NCBI GenBank assembly: GCA_907164885.2
Contig: OU015496.1
Coordinates: 183,839,874-183,903,873 of the forward strand
From: Dolomedes plantarius
Taxonomy: Eukaryota > Arthropoda > Arachnida > Araneae > Dolomedidae
Direction: 5' to 3'
Length of the DNA: 64,000 nucleotides
In this document: positions 1-11,186 of the stretch, piece by piece
Layout of the letters: every line of letters begins with the position of its first letter
How positions within the stretch are numbered: the first letter of the stretch is position 1
Position numbers and translations under genes: made by a program
Notes under the pieces: model-generated
Told to the model about the DNA's origin: nothing
The model's input: only the letters and a program-made list of their open reading frames with translations
Database searches by the model: none

Positions 1-1489
1 CGTAGATGCCAAGGCAGAGCTGAAGTGCGGGACTGTAAAGAAGTAATGTCGAAAACTATGTCGTAAGAGGTACGGGGCTGAGTTTTGTTCCACGCGGTTG
101 ATGATTTTGCTGTACTTTACTTTATTAAACTGTTTTGTTTTGTTTTTGCCTGAAATTCGTTTTCTCTCCGTTTTTCATCTTTTTCTCACTTTATTCCTCC
201 TTTTTCTTGGACTCTGATTCACGCTGTTCATTGGTCGTCATCTCGCTTTTTGATTCTTTCCTCCAACTGTTCCAGGATCCGATGAGTTTCACTTCCCCAA
301 CTCCCCTTTTTATTGCTAGTCATTTCCCTTTGGTACACGTGACCACGCTCTTGCTTGGAGCTTCGCTCCGTCTTAATTCCCCCCCTCCTCCTATATGTTT
401 TACTTTTACTAGAACTATCGAAGCTTTTTCTTGTTTCTCCCATTTTCTATTTTCCTTCCTACTTTCATTTTTTACTGATCACTGAAGCTTTATGCTTTGC
501 TATATCATCCTACAGTGGAGGGCCCGGCCCATGTATTGTAGTTCCCACTACTCTTCCTGAAAGTCCTAAAGGATTTTGCTGTAAGTGTTGATGATATGTA
601 TAAAGTAGGTTGCAACTGTGACGCTGATCGCCGGTTATGCAACACTGATATATTTTACTTGGGTGTATATTCAAGAAGCAAATTGCTTTGTAAAACTTCG
701 TTTTTTTATTAAAATTTGAAGCCAGAATTTTCTTCTCAGATAGTAAGAACTTCATAAACCTGAAAACTTTGCTAATTGGGGATTATTGATGTACCAACAA
801 CTATTTTTACCCTTAGATAAGGAACAAAACATGCGTATCAAAAGTACCAGTCTTGAGGGATTCCCGTTTGAATGCTTATTTTAACTAAATATTTCAGTCT
901 GTATACAAGTGTGTTGTTCATTCTTTGAAGTTCCAAGTAGAAACTGTCTGTAATATCGAAAAACACATAGGCACGAATCCATATTAAATTAAGTTGCATA
1001 TTTCTGGCTGAAAATTGGTGTTTTGAGAAATAATTAAACAAAAGAAAGCTCTCTAAATCGCCGCTTAGACGTCCGTTGAAGCTGGATCGAAATTTCTGAA
1101 GATGGGCGCTTCGCGTTCTTCCAATAACAAGCATACACTCTATTAGAAAAGCCCAAAATGTGCAGATGTGTGCGATTATAAATTTTAGAACTCTCTTTCG
1201 TTGTACATATGTGAGGTCGTTGTTCATATGAATAGTGCAGTCAATCGCAAAAGTTTTTTAAAAATTTTGTCTGCTGAGGGGACGGGGGAGCCAAAAGCCG
1301 GTAGTATGTACTACTTGACACGGCTCCCAATTCCTAAATTATTAAAGCGAACAGGCGGACCCTCGGCTGCGTATTCAGATCATTGCGTAGCGACTGGTAG
1401 GCAGGTTTATCCACGCCGCATACCTAACGGTTGGGTCGGTATATTGATTAGTGATTATTTTGTCAGCTATCAATTTTTATTTGTACACT
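1..1489. other. No recognisable gene; leftmost flank
   Basis: This stretch carries only short overlapping frames without a recognisable domain. The 135-485 frame is low-complexity, rich in Phe, Ser and Leu, and a competing frame lies on the other strand, so neither is convincing. The segment around 1280-1440 is more GC-rich than its surroundings and may be an old repeat fragment, but I cannot name it. I see no tRNA or confident exon here. Confidence 0.5.
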
Positions 1490-1494
1490 GCATC

Positions 1495-1841
1495 TGATTG
1501 AGCATGGCGGGCTACAATGTTTTCTTACTGTAGAGCCGCTAACTCGAAGACTTGTGAGTTCTTAGAATGGTTACGAACACTATTTCAACAATAGTAACAT
1601 TTATATACAACATTAATTTTTCTAATACATTAATTTGAAGTAGATTTAACAGAATGTAACAGAATATTTAGATTTAACAGTGCTAACAGAATGGAACGCT
1701 TCTCGTATCCCAACACTCTGTCTCCTTTTAAAGTGAGTTCTTCTTTACAGCACCGCCGTCCTTTAGGCGTTGCCACATGCGCGTAATGTCTTCATAAGTC
1801 TTAAATCATGGGGTTCCGTCGGTGGCCGTCAGGATCCACCA
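1495..1841 (-). repeat. BEL/Pao 3' LTR
   Basis: About 347 bp and collinear with the split copy at 10552-13302; shared blocks include 'gagcatggcgggctac' at one end and 'gtcaggatccacca' at the other. On the minus strand it reads TG to CA. Its inner edge (plus-strand right side) touches a C-run that is the polypurine tract on the element's strand, which identifies it as the 3' LTR. Confidence 0.85.
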
Positions 1842-1860
1842 TACCCCCCCCCCCCCGGTT
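1842..1860 (-). other. Polypurine tract of the BEL element
   Basis: A run of C on the plus strand, hence G on the element's strand, directly abuts the 3' LTR. Its position fits the plus-strand primer site of LTR retrotransposons. The run is long for a polypurine tract and may have expanded by slippage. Confidence 0.65.
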
Positions 1861-2057
1861 GGACGAATGTCCAAAGTTAGTTCAGAATAGGTAGGGGACT
1901 AATATTAGTGATGGGTCTCTTAAGTGATCCCCAGGTGGTCTTCACCTCGACAACTCTGACGACTCCATTATCACCAGGAAGCGTTTTTATGACTCATCCC
2001 AGACACCACTTCATAGGAGATTTGAGTTCTTCCTTTATCTGAACAATTTGTCCTCTT

Positions 2058-3112
2058 TCAACATTTGGAACGGGTGTCTTCCATTTTCCCCTTCGTTGCA
2101 GCTGAATCAGATACTCGGCACTCCATCGTTTCCAGAATTGTGCTCTTAGAGCTTGAATTAATTTGAATCTGGAGGAGTATGAAAGAAAAACGATCTGTTG
2201 GAGTTGTCTCTGGCAATGACAGAAGAGATGACCCTATCCAAATTTTACATGGGGCTAAAGGCTCTAGGTCGTTTGGATAACTGCTTAGTGGAGTTAGAGG
2301 TCTAGAATTCATGCAGCCTTCAATCTGAATTATTAAAGTTGACAGTTCCTCATAATTGAGCACAGCTGACTTAACGTTTTGAAGAGATATTGTTTCATTG
2401 ATTTGATGTTAGACTCCCAGATTCCTCCAAAATGAGGTGCACTAGGTGACATAAAATAGCAATTAACTGTTTTGAAGTGAAGTCCTGAATGGATTCTGAT
2501 CTTAGAAATTTCAGTTGGCTGCCAAAGAAATTTTTAGCACCTTTAAAGTTGGTCGCATTACCAGTGTAAATGTCTGCTGGTTTCCCTCTCCTTGAGATAA
2601 ATCTTCTGAGACAAGCCAAAAAAGATTCCGTGCTCAAATCGGACACTACTTCAAGGTGCACTGACTGCTTTTGTTGCAAAACATATTATTATTGCAATAT
2701 ATGATTTTGTAGTAACCTTGGTTCGTTTGAGATTTTGCTTCGTTATTATCGGTCCTGCAAAATCTATACCCGTTTTAAGAAACGGTCTGGAAGGACGGAC
2801 GCGAACTTTAGGCAAATCTCCCATTATTTGATTGAGAATTTTATTTTCCGTTTTAAAGCATGTCAGACAACGCTGTAGATTTCTTCTGATGTTATCTCTC
2901 CCTGATATCAACCAGAACCGTTCCCTGATAAGTGAAATAACTACTTGGGTTCCACCATGAAGAGAAAGTTTGTGACAGTAACCGACAATTAAATCCAACA
3001 AGTGATGTTTTTTAGGAAGTAACATCGGATATTTCTGATCATCTGTCAGATTTGAATGCTTAAGTCTGCCTCCAACTCTGAATATGCCATTTTCATCAAG
3101 GAAAGGATTCAA
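2058..3112 (-). pseudogene. BEL pol: integrase region (broken)
   Basis: Three overlapping or adjacent minus-strand frames (3112-2651, 2679-2395, 2363-2058) together resemble BEL integrase. The first has the H2C2 zinc-binding layout, with HKLSLHGG followed by CLTCFK, and then TGIDFAGPI at the start of the catalytic core. The second carries SDLSTESFLACLRRFISRRG and GNATNFKGA, the region where BEL integrases hold the second catalytic Asp; here the expected 'DN' reads 'GN', so the site looks lost. The third carries the C-terminal stretch with the NSRPLTP motif typical of BEL/Pao. Frame changes between parts make it non-functional. Confidence 0.85.
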
Positions 3113-3385
3113 TGATATTAAACAAATTTGAGGTGGTAATGTAGCTTTCGTTTGAATACTGTGAATTTCCGACTTGAATTCCGCATGTTGAACAATGCGT
3201 GTAGTAGCATCCTTTAATTCTGATGTTGTAAGTAAACCAATATTTCTGTTGCTTTGGTCACATTTTAAATTATTAATGAACCTGAAACAAAAGCCACTAC
3301 TCTAGTGAGCTTACTAAACGAAGAATAATTAAGAATAAAATTCAAGTCTCTTTCCACTTGATTTTCCACAAGTTACTTTGCATAA

Positions 3386-4120
3386 CTAAAGCTTTTGCAT
3401 AATGATTTTTGCTAGAACAGTTGATGGTGAAATAAAGCCAATTGGATCGTACATTCTGGCAATGTTCGACAATAATTGTCTTTTCGTAGAAACTTCGTGT
3501 GTTGGATCGATTTGGACTGTAAAAGTGTCTTGAATGGGATCCCACTGATTGCTTAAAAGCTTCACTGACTGATCCTCATTAATGTTTACAGGTTGGACTG
3601 ATCCTTTTAGTTGAACGGGTAAACTTGAAAGTATACTAGATTCACTAGATAACCATTTTCGAAATCCGCCATTTTTCATTAGATTTATTAACTCATACAT
3701 GAGGTATTCTGCCTCTTTAATTGAATCAGCTCCTGTAAGCAAATCATCTACGTAAAAGTCGTTTCTGATGACTCTTGATGCTTTAGGAAATTTTTCATAT
3801 TCATCTTCGGCAAGTTGTTTGATTGTTCTTATAGCTAATTTGAATACAGTGCAGTTCCGTAGGTTACTGTAATAGTCTATACTATTCAAATTTTTAATCG
3901 GGATTTTCTCACCACTCAATTCTCTTAAATCAGAATCTGAACGTGAGACGCTAATTTGTCGAAACATCTTTTCGATGTCCGCTGTCAGAACTATAGAATC
4001 AGATCTGAAATTTAAAAGAATATAAAATAGATCAGTTTGTAACTTGGGACCTGTATGCAGGATATCATTCAGTGAGTTGTTTGTAGTGGTTTTATCTGAT
4101 GTGTCGTACACAACTCGCAA
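3386..4120 (-). pseudogene. BEL pol: reverse transcriptase fragment
   Basis: A 244-codon frame on the minus strand. It begins RVVYDTSDK, contains LTADIEKMFRQI (fingers/palm with the first catalytic Asp) and FYVDDLLTGAD, the YVDD box with the two other catalytic Asp residues. It continues into the typical BEL segment TKRQLLSNIARMYDPIGFISP. A piece between the first Asp motif and YVDD seems missing, since the spacing is short for the family. Immediately downstream (about 3350-3400) the RNase H region has mostly been lost: the sequence passes within tens of bases to the pre-integrase linker. Confidence 0.85.
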
Positions 4121-4513
4121 CTTAGTGGTAATGCTCTACTCTCGGATTACTCCGTGACGTGGCATATAATAACATTTAGAGTCTTTTACTTTAATCTCCT
4201 CTTTAGGCACTAACTCCATGGGGTTTAAGGATATATTTCCCTCATAAATTCCCTATAATGTTTATACATACCAAGATTCTGAATCGGTTTCTTTTCTAAT
4301 GAAAGAATTCGTCTAATGGTTGATCTCTCGAATTTCCAAGATTTGGATTATCCTTAAATGGTAGTTTCACTTGGTATCTTCCTGTGTTAACCCGAGTAGT
4401 AGTTTCTTTATAAAACTGTTCACATTTTATGTCTTCAGTGCTCAAATTTTCACTCTGAGGAATATATTCCAATTCCCATGACTCCCAATTCCAAATCCGA
4501 AATACTCCATCCC

Positions 4514-4975
4514 CTAGATTTTCCCTAGTTCTATACTAACATGAAGCAATTTTGGATTGCTTTTACAATCAAATGATTTGGACGATAACCTTCCGGAGAG
4601 TATCCAACCTATCAGCTGCAAATATTCTATGTGTGACCAGCTATGATCAGGGATGTAAAAATTTGGTAACTTTGTTGTGAGTTCCTCAACTACTAGCGGT
4701 TTAGTAGAAAATATCTCTGAATTAAAGTGGGGTGTAAAATTTAAGTTTACAACAGAATTGGATTTGCCAGCAACCTGATTACAAGTTCCCATTATCAAGT
4801 GATTAGTCGAAAGGGTTTTCAGATTAAGACTTTTACAGCACTCTTCGGTCATCAATGAAGTTTGAGAACCACTGTCTAATAATGCCCTATACTCTTGCCA
4901 ATTTCCCCTAGAATTCTTGACTTTGACTAATGCTGTAGAAAGCAGAATATTACAAGCGTTAATCTGACCAACCAA
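4514..4975 (-). pseudogene. BEL pol: retroviral-type aspartic protease
   Basis: A 153-codon minus-strand frame. It contains YRALLDSGSQTSLMTEECC, with the DSG active-site loop of DUF1758-type BEL proteases, followed by TNHLIMGTCN and the later IPDHSWSHIEYLQLIGWILSG region typical of the family. It connects upstream (higher coordinates) to gag once the inserted solo LTR at 5075-7038 is discounted. Between this and the RT (4121-4513) the frame is lost; that stretch holds decayed pol N-terminal sequence. Confidence 0.82.
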
Positions 4976-5074
4976 CGAGAGACTGTTGGATAAAGAATTA
5001 TCTGTTTGAAAAGAAGAATAGCTTGCTTATATGTAGACTGATCGGATGAAAGTTTTATTTGGCCGAAGAATCAT

Positions 5075-5160
5075 TGTAATGATGCGCCTTCGAATGAATA
5101 GAAAATGAAAATAAAAAAATTGGAGAAGTTTTAAATGATCGAAGGCTTGCACCATTACAT
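5075..5160 (+). other. LTR-start inverted repeat (potential stem-loop)
   Basis: The first bases TGTAATGATGCGCCTTCG and the segment ending at about 5160 (CGAAGGCTTGCACCATTACA) are near-complementary. The same arrangement, with different stem bases, occurs in the Gypsy LTRs at 45063 and 55550. This is a structural feature of the LTR family; its role is unknown. Confidence 0.6.
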
Positions 5161-5834
5161 TTTATGATAAAGAGGGGAAGCCGTCATTGTAAGCTAAATT
5201 ACAGATGAGAACAGTCTTTTTATGACATAGTCAATTTAAGAATTGTTAATGAGGGCTGTGTGCAGGTGTCTGAAGATCAGAGACGAGATGGCGATGGCTG
5301 GCACCAAGATTGACGTTTTGTTACAAAGATCCTTTGTAAAGGATTTATGGCAGTTGGGACTCATATTCGGACCACAAGAACACGTGAGGCGACGTGGAGG
5401 ATCGAGAAGATGATGTAGTGAGGGCGGATACGAGTTGAGAGAGGAAGCCAATGAGAAAATAAAAGGTAAGGCCAAGCGAATGAGAAGATTTAGGTTTTCC
5501 TGATTGGCTGGAGGTTTATATGAGGAGGCGTAGGCAACGGAGAGGAAAGGATAAAAAATAAAATTTATAGGACGGACAGAGTTTTAAAAAATAGAAAAAA
5601 GAAGAGAGAGATTCTTCGATTTGTTTTGCTGACACTGTTGATCCTTCCAGGTGTCTAGCGTCTTTCTTTAATAGAGAAACATTCTTGAAACAGCAAACTC
5701 TGTAAAGTCTTCCAGGTGTCTATCATCGTATTTCATAGAGAGATTTTTTTTGTTGTGCAGCCCTGTCGAGTCTTCGTATATAAAGAAAAGTTGTTATTGA
5801 TCCCTTTGATGAAATAAGTTCCTGACCTAGTTGA

Positions 5835-6515
5835 TGAATGTTACTGAACTACCGTTAATATAATAAAACGATCCGGAACAAAAGCCAACAGCCCCATGCC
5901 GAAGGAGTCATTCCGAACCCGAGTCCTAGTGCAACCATCATCAGAATTGAACGTTACTGAGCTACTGTTGAGAGACTAATTCGATCCGGAATAGAAGCCA
6001 AGAGCCCCATGCCGAAGGAGTCATTCCGAACCCGAGTCCTAGTGCAACCATCATCAGAATTGAACGTTACTGAGCTACTGTTGAGAGACTAATTCAATCC
6101 GGAACAGAAGCCAAGAGCCCCATGCCGATGGAGTCATTCCGAACCTAAGTCCTAGTGCAGCCATCATGAGAATTGAACGTTACTGAGCTACTGTTGAGAG
6201 ACTAATTCGATCCGAAACAGAAGCCAAGAGCCCCATGCCGAAGGAGTCATTCCGAACCCGAGTCCTAGTGCAGCCATCATCAGAATTGAATGTTACTGAG
6301 CTACTGTTGAGAGACTAATTCGATGCAGAACAAAAGCCAAGAGCCCCATGCCGAAGGAGTAATTCCGAATCCGAGTCCTAGGGCAGCTATCATCAAAATT
6401 GAACATTACTGAACTACTGTTGAGAGACTAACACGATCCAGAACAGAAGCCAAGAGCCCGATGCTGATGGAGTCATTCCGAACCCGAGTCCTAGTGCAGC
6501 CATCATCAGAATTGA
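5835..6515 (+). repeat. 113-bp tandem array, about six units
   Basis: The landmark 'gccccatgcc' recurs at 5891, 6004, 6117, 6230, 6343 and (diverged) 6456, a constant period of 113 bp. Units differ by a few substitutions only. The array is inside the solo LTR and accounts for much of its greater length over the Gypsy LTRs at 45063 and 55550. Confidence 0.93.
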
Positions 6516-7038
6516 GTGAGTCAAAATCAAATTTTTCATTACTTCAGATCCCACCTTGTTGAATGAGTTCTTAATGCGGGAATAGTTAGTTAGAATATTT
6601 TTTGGAAGGAGTTTTTCATAAGTTAAGTTGTTTTCTTGCGCTCCCTGAATCTAGTAAAGTACACTGAATAAATATTTTTTTTGTAAACACAAAGACTTAT
6701 GCTACTAGTGTAGAAATTAGTAAACTGTATCTAATATATTTTGATATTTATGAGGAGATGTGTAAAATAATGTAAATTTGTAAATAAATGAGTTTTTTGT
6801 TATTTTAAATTGAATTAATTTTCTTCATCTTTAGTTTTTTTTAAAAATCTAATTTTTAGGTTAACAAAATTTTTGTTGTGTTCGTATGCCAATTTAATGT
6901 CCAGAGTCTAGGGTTGGATTCAACAAAATAATTTAACACAACGCACCCAACTACCCTTAATTAAAATATAAAAGTACTAGCCACATAAACTACGAATTCA
7001 CGCCCAAAATGAATAAATTTAGGACAGGCATCACGACA

Positions 7039-8002
7039 ATCATGCAAGAGTGTATGGTGTTTTCTGGCACAACTTTTACAGTGACAGTGACAGTGAAAAG
7101 TAACTTTACATTTCGAAATATCGTGATTGGTTCTCAAACAATTAAAACAAAGCTTATTCTTTTTCACTAGGTTCCATCTTTCCTGAGTGTTTAAATTTTT
7201 GAATTCGCAACATCTAAGTAATTCGTGATCTAAATTACAAAGTTCACAATTACGACCCTTACTAATCTTTGATACAGCGTTATAGATTACCGAATTTTTA
7301 GATTCACGCGTTCTTCTTTAGAATAACTTTCCTTACAAGTTTTCATACTCCTTGCATGTTTTTCTAAAATAGAAACGAATTGCTTGTAAGAGGGAATTTC
7401 TTTATCTTCTATGGTCAGTTCCCATTGTCTACGAATAGTATCATCCAAACGCTTTTTGAGAAACTGAATAATTATTATTTCTGAGAGCTTACCTAATTCA
7501 AACCCTAAAGCACTTAAGTTACGAATGGCTTCGTTGCAACAATCTAGAATGTCACGAAGAGCTTTAGATGACATTGCATTAACTGGTAAAATGCTAAAAA
7601 TGTTTGCACATAAAGCATACGATAATTCTCTTTTGTTGTCATACCGATTAACAAGAGTTTCCCAAGCTTGAGAATAATTAGTATCAGTAAGAGGAAACCC
7701 CTTTGTAAGTCCAGCTGCTTCTTCCGTAACTGAAGCATGTAAATACTGTAATTTCTGCAGTTGAGTTAGATTAGAATTATCGTGAATAGTTGAAATGAAA
7801 ATGTTTTTAAAGCTAACCAATTGCTAATATTTCCATTAAATATTGAAAGGTCGGGTAATTTATTTATAAAGGTTAGGTAAATTTATATTTATTTGAGAAT
7901 TCTCACTTTGCCCTGATGCTCCTGAGCAAATGTCTTTATTAGACGCGAAACTTAAGTTTTCCTATCATATTATCAATATCGAATTGAAAATTAAGGATCT
8001 TT
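7039..8002 (-). pseudogene. BEL gag: central and zinc-knuckle part
   Basis: The largest frame (7820-7287) contains FISTIHDNSNLTQLQKLQYL and later TNYSQAWETLVNRYDN, the hallmark of the DUF1759 gag-like domain of BEL/Pao. A second frame (7167 down) holds CFNCLRTNHDISKC, a CX2CX4HX4C zinc knuckle, followed by more Cys/His residues. The gag is separated from its N-terminal part by the Tc1 insertion ending at 8003 and from pol by the solo LTR. Stops occur upstream of 7820 and between the two frames, so it is a relic. It would have formed the particle capsid and bound RNA. Confidence 0.83.
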
Positions 8003-9547
8003 CAGTGGCTCCCAAAAGTGTAAGTACACTTACGATTTTCAATGAAATAGGGGTCTATTCATTAATTAAAATGAATATTTCAGAATGGGTATTTAATAAT
8101 AAGATCTATAATCTATTCTTAACAAAACTACATGAAATATTTTGAAAACATAGTAAAACTTTATTTATAAGAAACCAATAATCAAAAAATAACAAAAACT
8201 TTATCTCACAAAAGTCATCGTACACTTGTAAAAAATCTCTTTTTACAAGTGTTTTTCGCAAAAAAGCTTTTCGTGTGAATGTCTTGTTTTCGTACTCGAA
8301 CCTCCAGTTCTCTCCAAATATGTTCTATTGGGTTTAAATCTGGCGATTGAGGTGGCGTTTTCAAAACTTGTGGACAATTATACAGACAACAGAGGCGAAC
8401 GTGTGCTTAGGATCGTTATCTTGATAAAAAAACAAAGTTGTTTCCAATACCCAAATTTTGGGCTGATAATTTAAAATTGGCTCTTAAAATATTTATATCA
8501 ACAGCATGATTAATTATGCTATCAATAAATACCAAATTACCTAGTCCTGATGCTGACATGCACCCCCACACAAGGACACCTCCACCGCCATGCTTAACTG
8601 TTCCTACTAAGATCTTGGGATTAAGTTCCTCATGTTTTCTTCTCCATACAATTATACGCCCATCGGAACCAAAAATGTTAAACTTGCTTTCATCGGCAAA
8701 TAAGACATTATTCCAATACGTTTAGGGCTTATTTGTCATTGATAGTGAGAAGGAAAGCCTAAGCTTTCTGTTTTTCTCATTCACAAAAAATTTTCTATAG
8801 GCAGAATGCCCATGTAATCCAGCTGCTCTGAGAACTCGTCCAACAGATTCAGGTAAAATTGAAGTAGAAAATATTTCATTAAATTCTGCAGAAACTTTTA
8901 AAGCACTCAAACAAGGGTTTTTCACAAATTTTCTAATTATAAATCTCTGATCACGTTTTGTTAACTTTGCCGGACGATCTTTTCTTACCTTGTTTTTACC
9001 GATCTTTTCTGACTTTTCTTACCTTGTTTTCCGATTTTCTTCTTTAAAGCGTTTTATCACATACTGCACGGTAGAATGGGATAAAATAAGTAATTTAGCA
9101 ATATTCCGAACTGATTTACGACTACTATGATGAAAAATAATCAATTTTCGAATGATGTTTGTTGTTTCTTTACGACTACGAACCATTTTTAAATAATAAA
9201 TAGAATATTACGGAGTAGGCAAGTAAAAATCAAAGCCAAACGATATTTTAAATGCCCCCCACAATTCAAAAATAAAAAAAGTGCCAGAGGATAATTTTAA
9301 TTATGAATTTATCCGAAAACATTTCAGTGTACGATGACTTTTGTGAGATAAAGTTTTTATTACTTTTTGATTACTGGTTTCTTAAAAATAAAGTTTTACT
9401 ATGTTTTCAAAATATTTCATGTAGTTTTGTTAAGAATAGATTGTAGATCTTTTTATTAAATACCCATTCTGAAATATTCATTTTAATTAATGGATAGACC
9501 CCTATTTCATTGAAAATCGTAAGTACGAACACTTTTGGGAGCCACTG
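8003..9547 (-). mobile_element. Tc1-type transposon (CAGTGGCTCCC family), copy 1
   Basis: Terminal inverted repeats CAGTGGCTCCCAAAAGTG bound the element; TA follows the right end (9548-9549), while the left target TA has mutated. The transposase runs on the minus strand from ATG at 9186 (MVRSRKETTN, helix-turn-helix region) to about 8270 but has many frameshifts and a deletion of the C-terminal part compared with the copy at 57122-58776. It interrupts the BEL gag frame: the part before it is at 9548-9797 and the part after it begins at 8002. Non-autonomous relic. Confidence 0.88.
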
Positions 9548-9797
9548 TATATGAATAGTCTTGACAAGCTTCGATTTCTCTTTCGAATTCATTAACATCT
9601 TCAATTGAATTTTCTACTTCTACATCTGTGTTTTTGATTTGATTAAGCTTATCTACTATTTGCAGTTTCAATCTGCTTAAATCTTCGATTGTAACGTTTT
9701 CATATGCTAACTGCTCACTAATTATGTTCATCAGTTTAGTTGTTACCATGCGAATAACAGCTCTCATGTTTTTTTCTGTTTCATACGCAGATGACAT
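9548..9797 (-). pseudogene. BEL gag: N-terminal part
   Basis: From the Met at 9797 the frame reads MSSAYETEKNMRAVIRMVTT and continues as a charged, probably coiled-coil segment rich in Glu, Asp and Lys, until the Tc1 element at 9547 cuts it. Such N-terminal helices are common in BEL gag proteins. The first 13 codons of the open frame upstream of this Met lie outside a plausible start context. Confidence 0.6.
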
Positions 9798-9936
9798 TTT
9801 GAATATTCGATTTACTACAGAATAGAATAGAATCAATGCAATCTTCTTTCTTAAATCTATGAATAGAAATCACGGATTCCACTACTAGAGATTTCAAAAG
9901 AAGTAAGTTTCACATCTTTGAATACGTACCGATATA

Positions 9937-10500
9937 CAAGGTGTAGCCATTAATTTCCCGGACTGATCTAATAACTCCAGAAATATTACATGAAATACAT
10001 ACCCATTTAATATGTTTCGAAGTAACTCCCACCTGCCGTAATGCACTTATGTGCTCGGCTGTTTAAGTTTCAGAAACAATTTTTAAAGTCTTCTTTCGGA
10101 ATGCTCTTTAATGTGGACGTCGCCGATTTCTTGATGGCTTCGACATTCTCAAATCTTGTTCCCTTCAGCAAACTGGCCCAGCATGAGGTCTTGGATATGC
10201 AGCATCCTCCATACTCTGCGAACTTAGCACCGGCAGACTTTTTCTTGTTTCCAAACTGAAAGATTTGCTGAAGGGAACAAAATTTGAGGATATCGAAGCC
10301 ATCAAGAAAACGGTGACGTCCGCATTAAAGAGCATTCCGAAAGAGGACTTTAAAAGTTGTTTCCGAAACATATACAGCCGAGCACATAAGTGCATTACAG
10401 CAGGTGGGAGTTACTTCGAAACATATTAAAAGGGTATGTATTTCATGTAATATTTTCTGGAGTTATTAGATCAGTCCTGGAAATTAATGGCCGCACCTTG
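9937..10500. mobile_element. Palindromic mariner-derived element (two 3' ends)
   Basis: Ends read CAAGGTG(T/C)(A/G)GCCATTAATTTCC and are flanked by TA (9935-9936, 10501-10502). The arms 9937-10172 and 10264-10500 are inverted copies of the same 236-bp mariner 3' end, about 90% alike by eye; the same MHLCARL reading occurs on opposite strands. The right arm and loop encode a mariner transposase C-terminus: HPPYSANLAPADFFLF (with the last catalytic Asp of DD34D) then a segment ending in CITAGGSYFE. There is no N-terminal part. It sits between BEL gag and the 5' LTR. Confidence 0.88.
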
Positions 10501-11186
10501 TATCATGAACGAAATAACTTTAAAAGGCTTCCTCACTGGTGGTTGCATAATTGGTTGAGCATGGCGGGCTACGTTGTTTTCTTATTGTAGAGCCACTTAC
10601 TCGAAGACTTGTGAGATCTTAGAATGGATACGAACACTATTTTAACAATAATAACATTTATATTCAACATTAATTGACGAATACATTAATTTGAATACAA
10701 GTAGATTTAATAGAATGTAACAGAATATTTAGATTTAACAGCGCTAACAGAATGGGACGCTTCTCGAATATAAACAGACTGTCTCCTTTTAACGTGAGTT
10801 CTTCTTTACAAAACCGCTAGAGCCTGACTAAGGCAGGGGCATACGGGGCAGTTGCCCCGGGCCCCCACTTCAGAGGGGGCCCCCCAAATCAAATAGAAAG
10901 TTTATTTTACATTACATTCTTTAATGAACTTTTTTTAAAGAAAATATCAGTACAGTGTAAAATCCGTCAGTTTTATGTTAGCTTCTTCATTAATCTATCG
11001 TATGAACACAAAATATCTATATTTCGTAAATCCATGGCTTTCTAGGGCGAAATTTAGATGAATTCCGCCCTAATGTCAGGAAGGATATGAATTTTTCGCA
11101 GCTAGATGACAAAGTTAACAATCAGAAAACTGCATTTCGGAAACTTGAGAAAAGTTCACAAACTGCAGCGATATGATTGTTAACTA

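Larger units (their letters stand above)
5075..7038 (+). mobile_element. Solo LTR of a Gypsy-type element, inserted in BEL gag-pol
   Basis: A 1964-bp segment that starts TGTAATGATGCGCC and ends ATCACGACA, so TG to CA. It is flanked by a perfect 5-bp duplication ATCAT (5070-5074 and 7039-7043). Its first ~90 bp and its end are clearly homologous to the 5' LTR of the Gypsy element at 45063-46877 (shared 'gcgccttcg', 'cacaacgca', 'attcacgccc', 'tacgaca'-type ends). No internal coding region remains, as expected after LTR-LTR recombination. It belongs to a related but distinct family, because it carries a 113-bp tandem array absent from the other LTR. Confidence 0.85.

Noticed and set aside
135..485. 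Phe/Ser/Leu-rich frame as a small membrane protein gene
   Set aside because: Low complexity, no conserved motif, overlapped by a frame on the other strand and no splice or promoter support.
1201..1497. 98-codon plus-strand frame as a gene
   Set aside because: It runs up to the BEL LTR edge, has no recognisable domain and looks like an old repeat fragment.
7930..8145. Plus-strand frame at the Tc1 end as a gene
   Set aside because: It reads through the inverted repeat; the identical reading (CAGTGGCTCCC...) appears at 57122, showing it is a shadow of the transposon end.
10041..10395. Two opposing MHLCARL frames as a pair of genes
   Set aside because: They are antisense readings of the two arms of the mariner palindrome.
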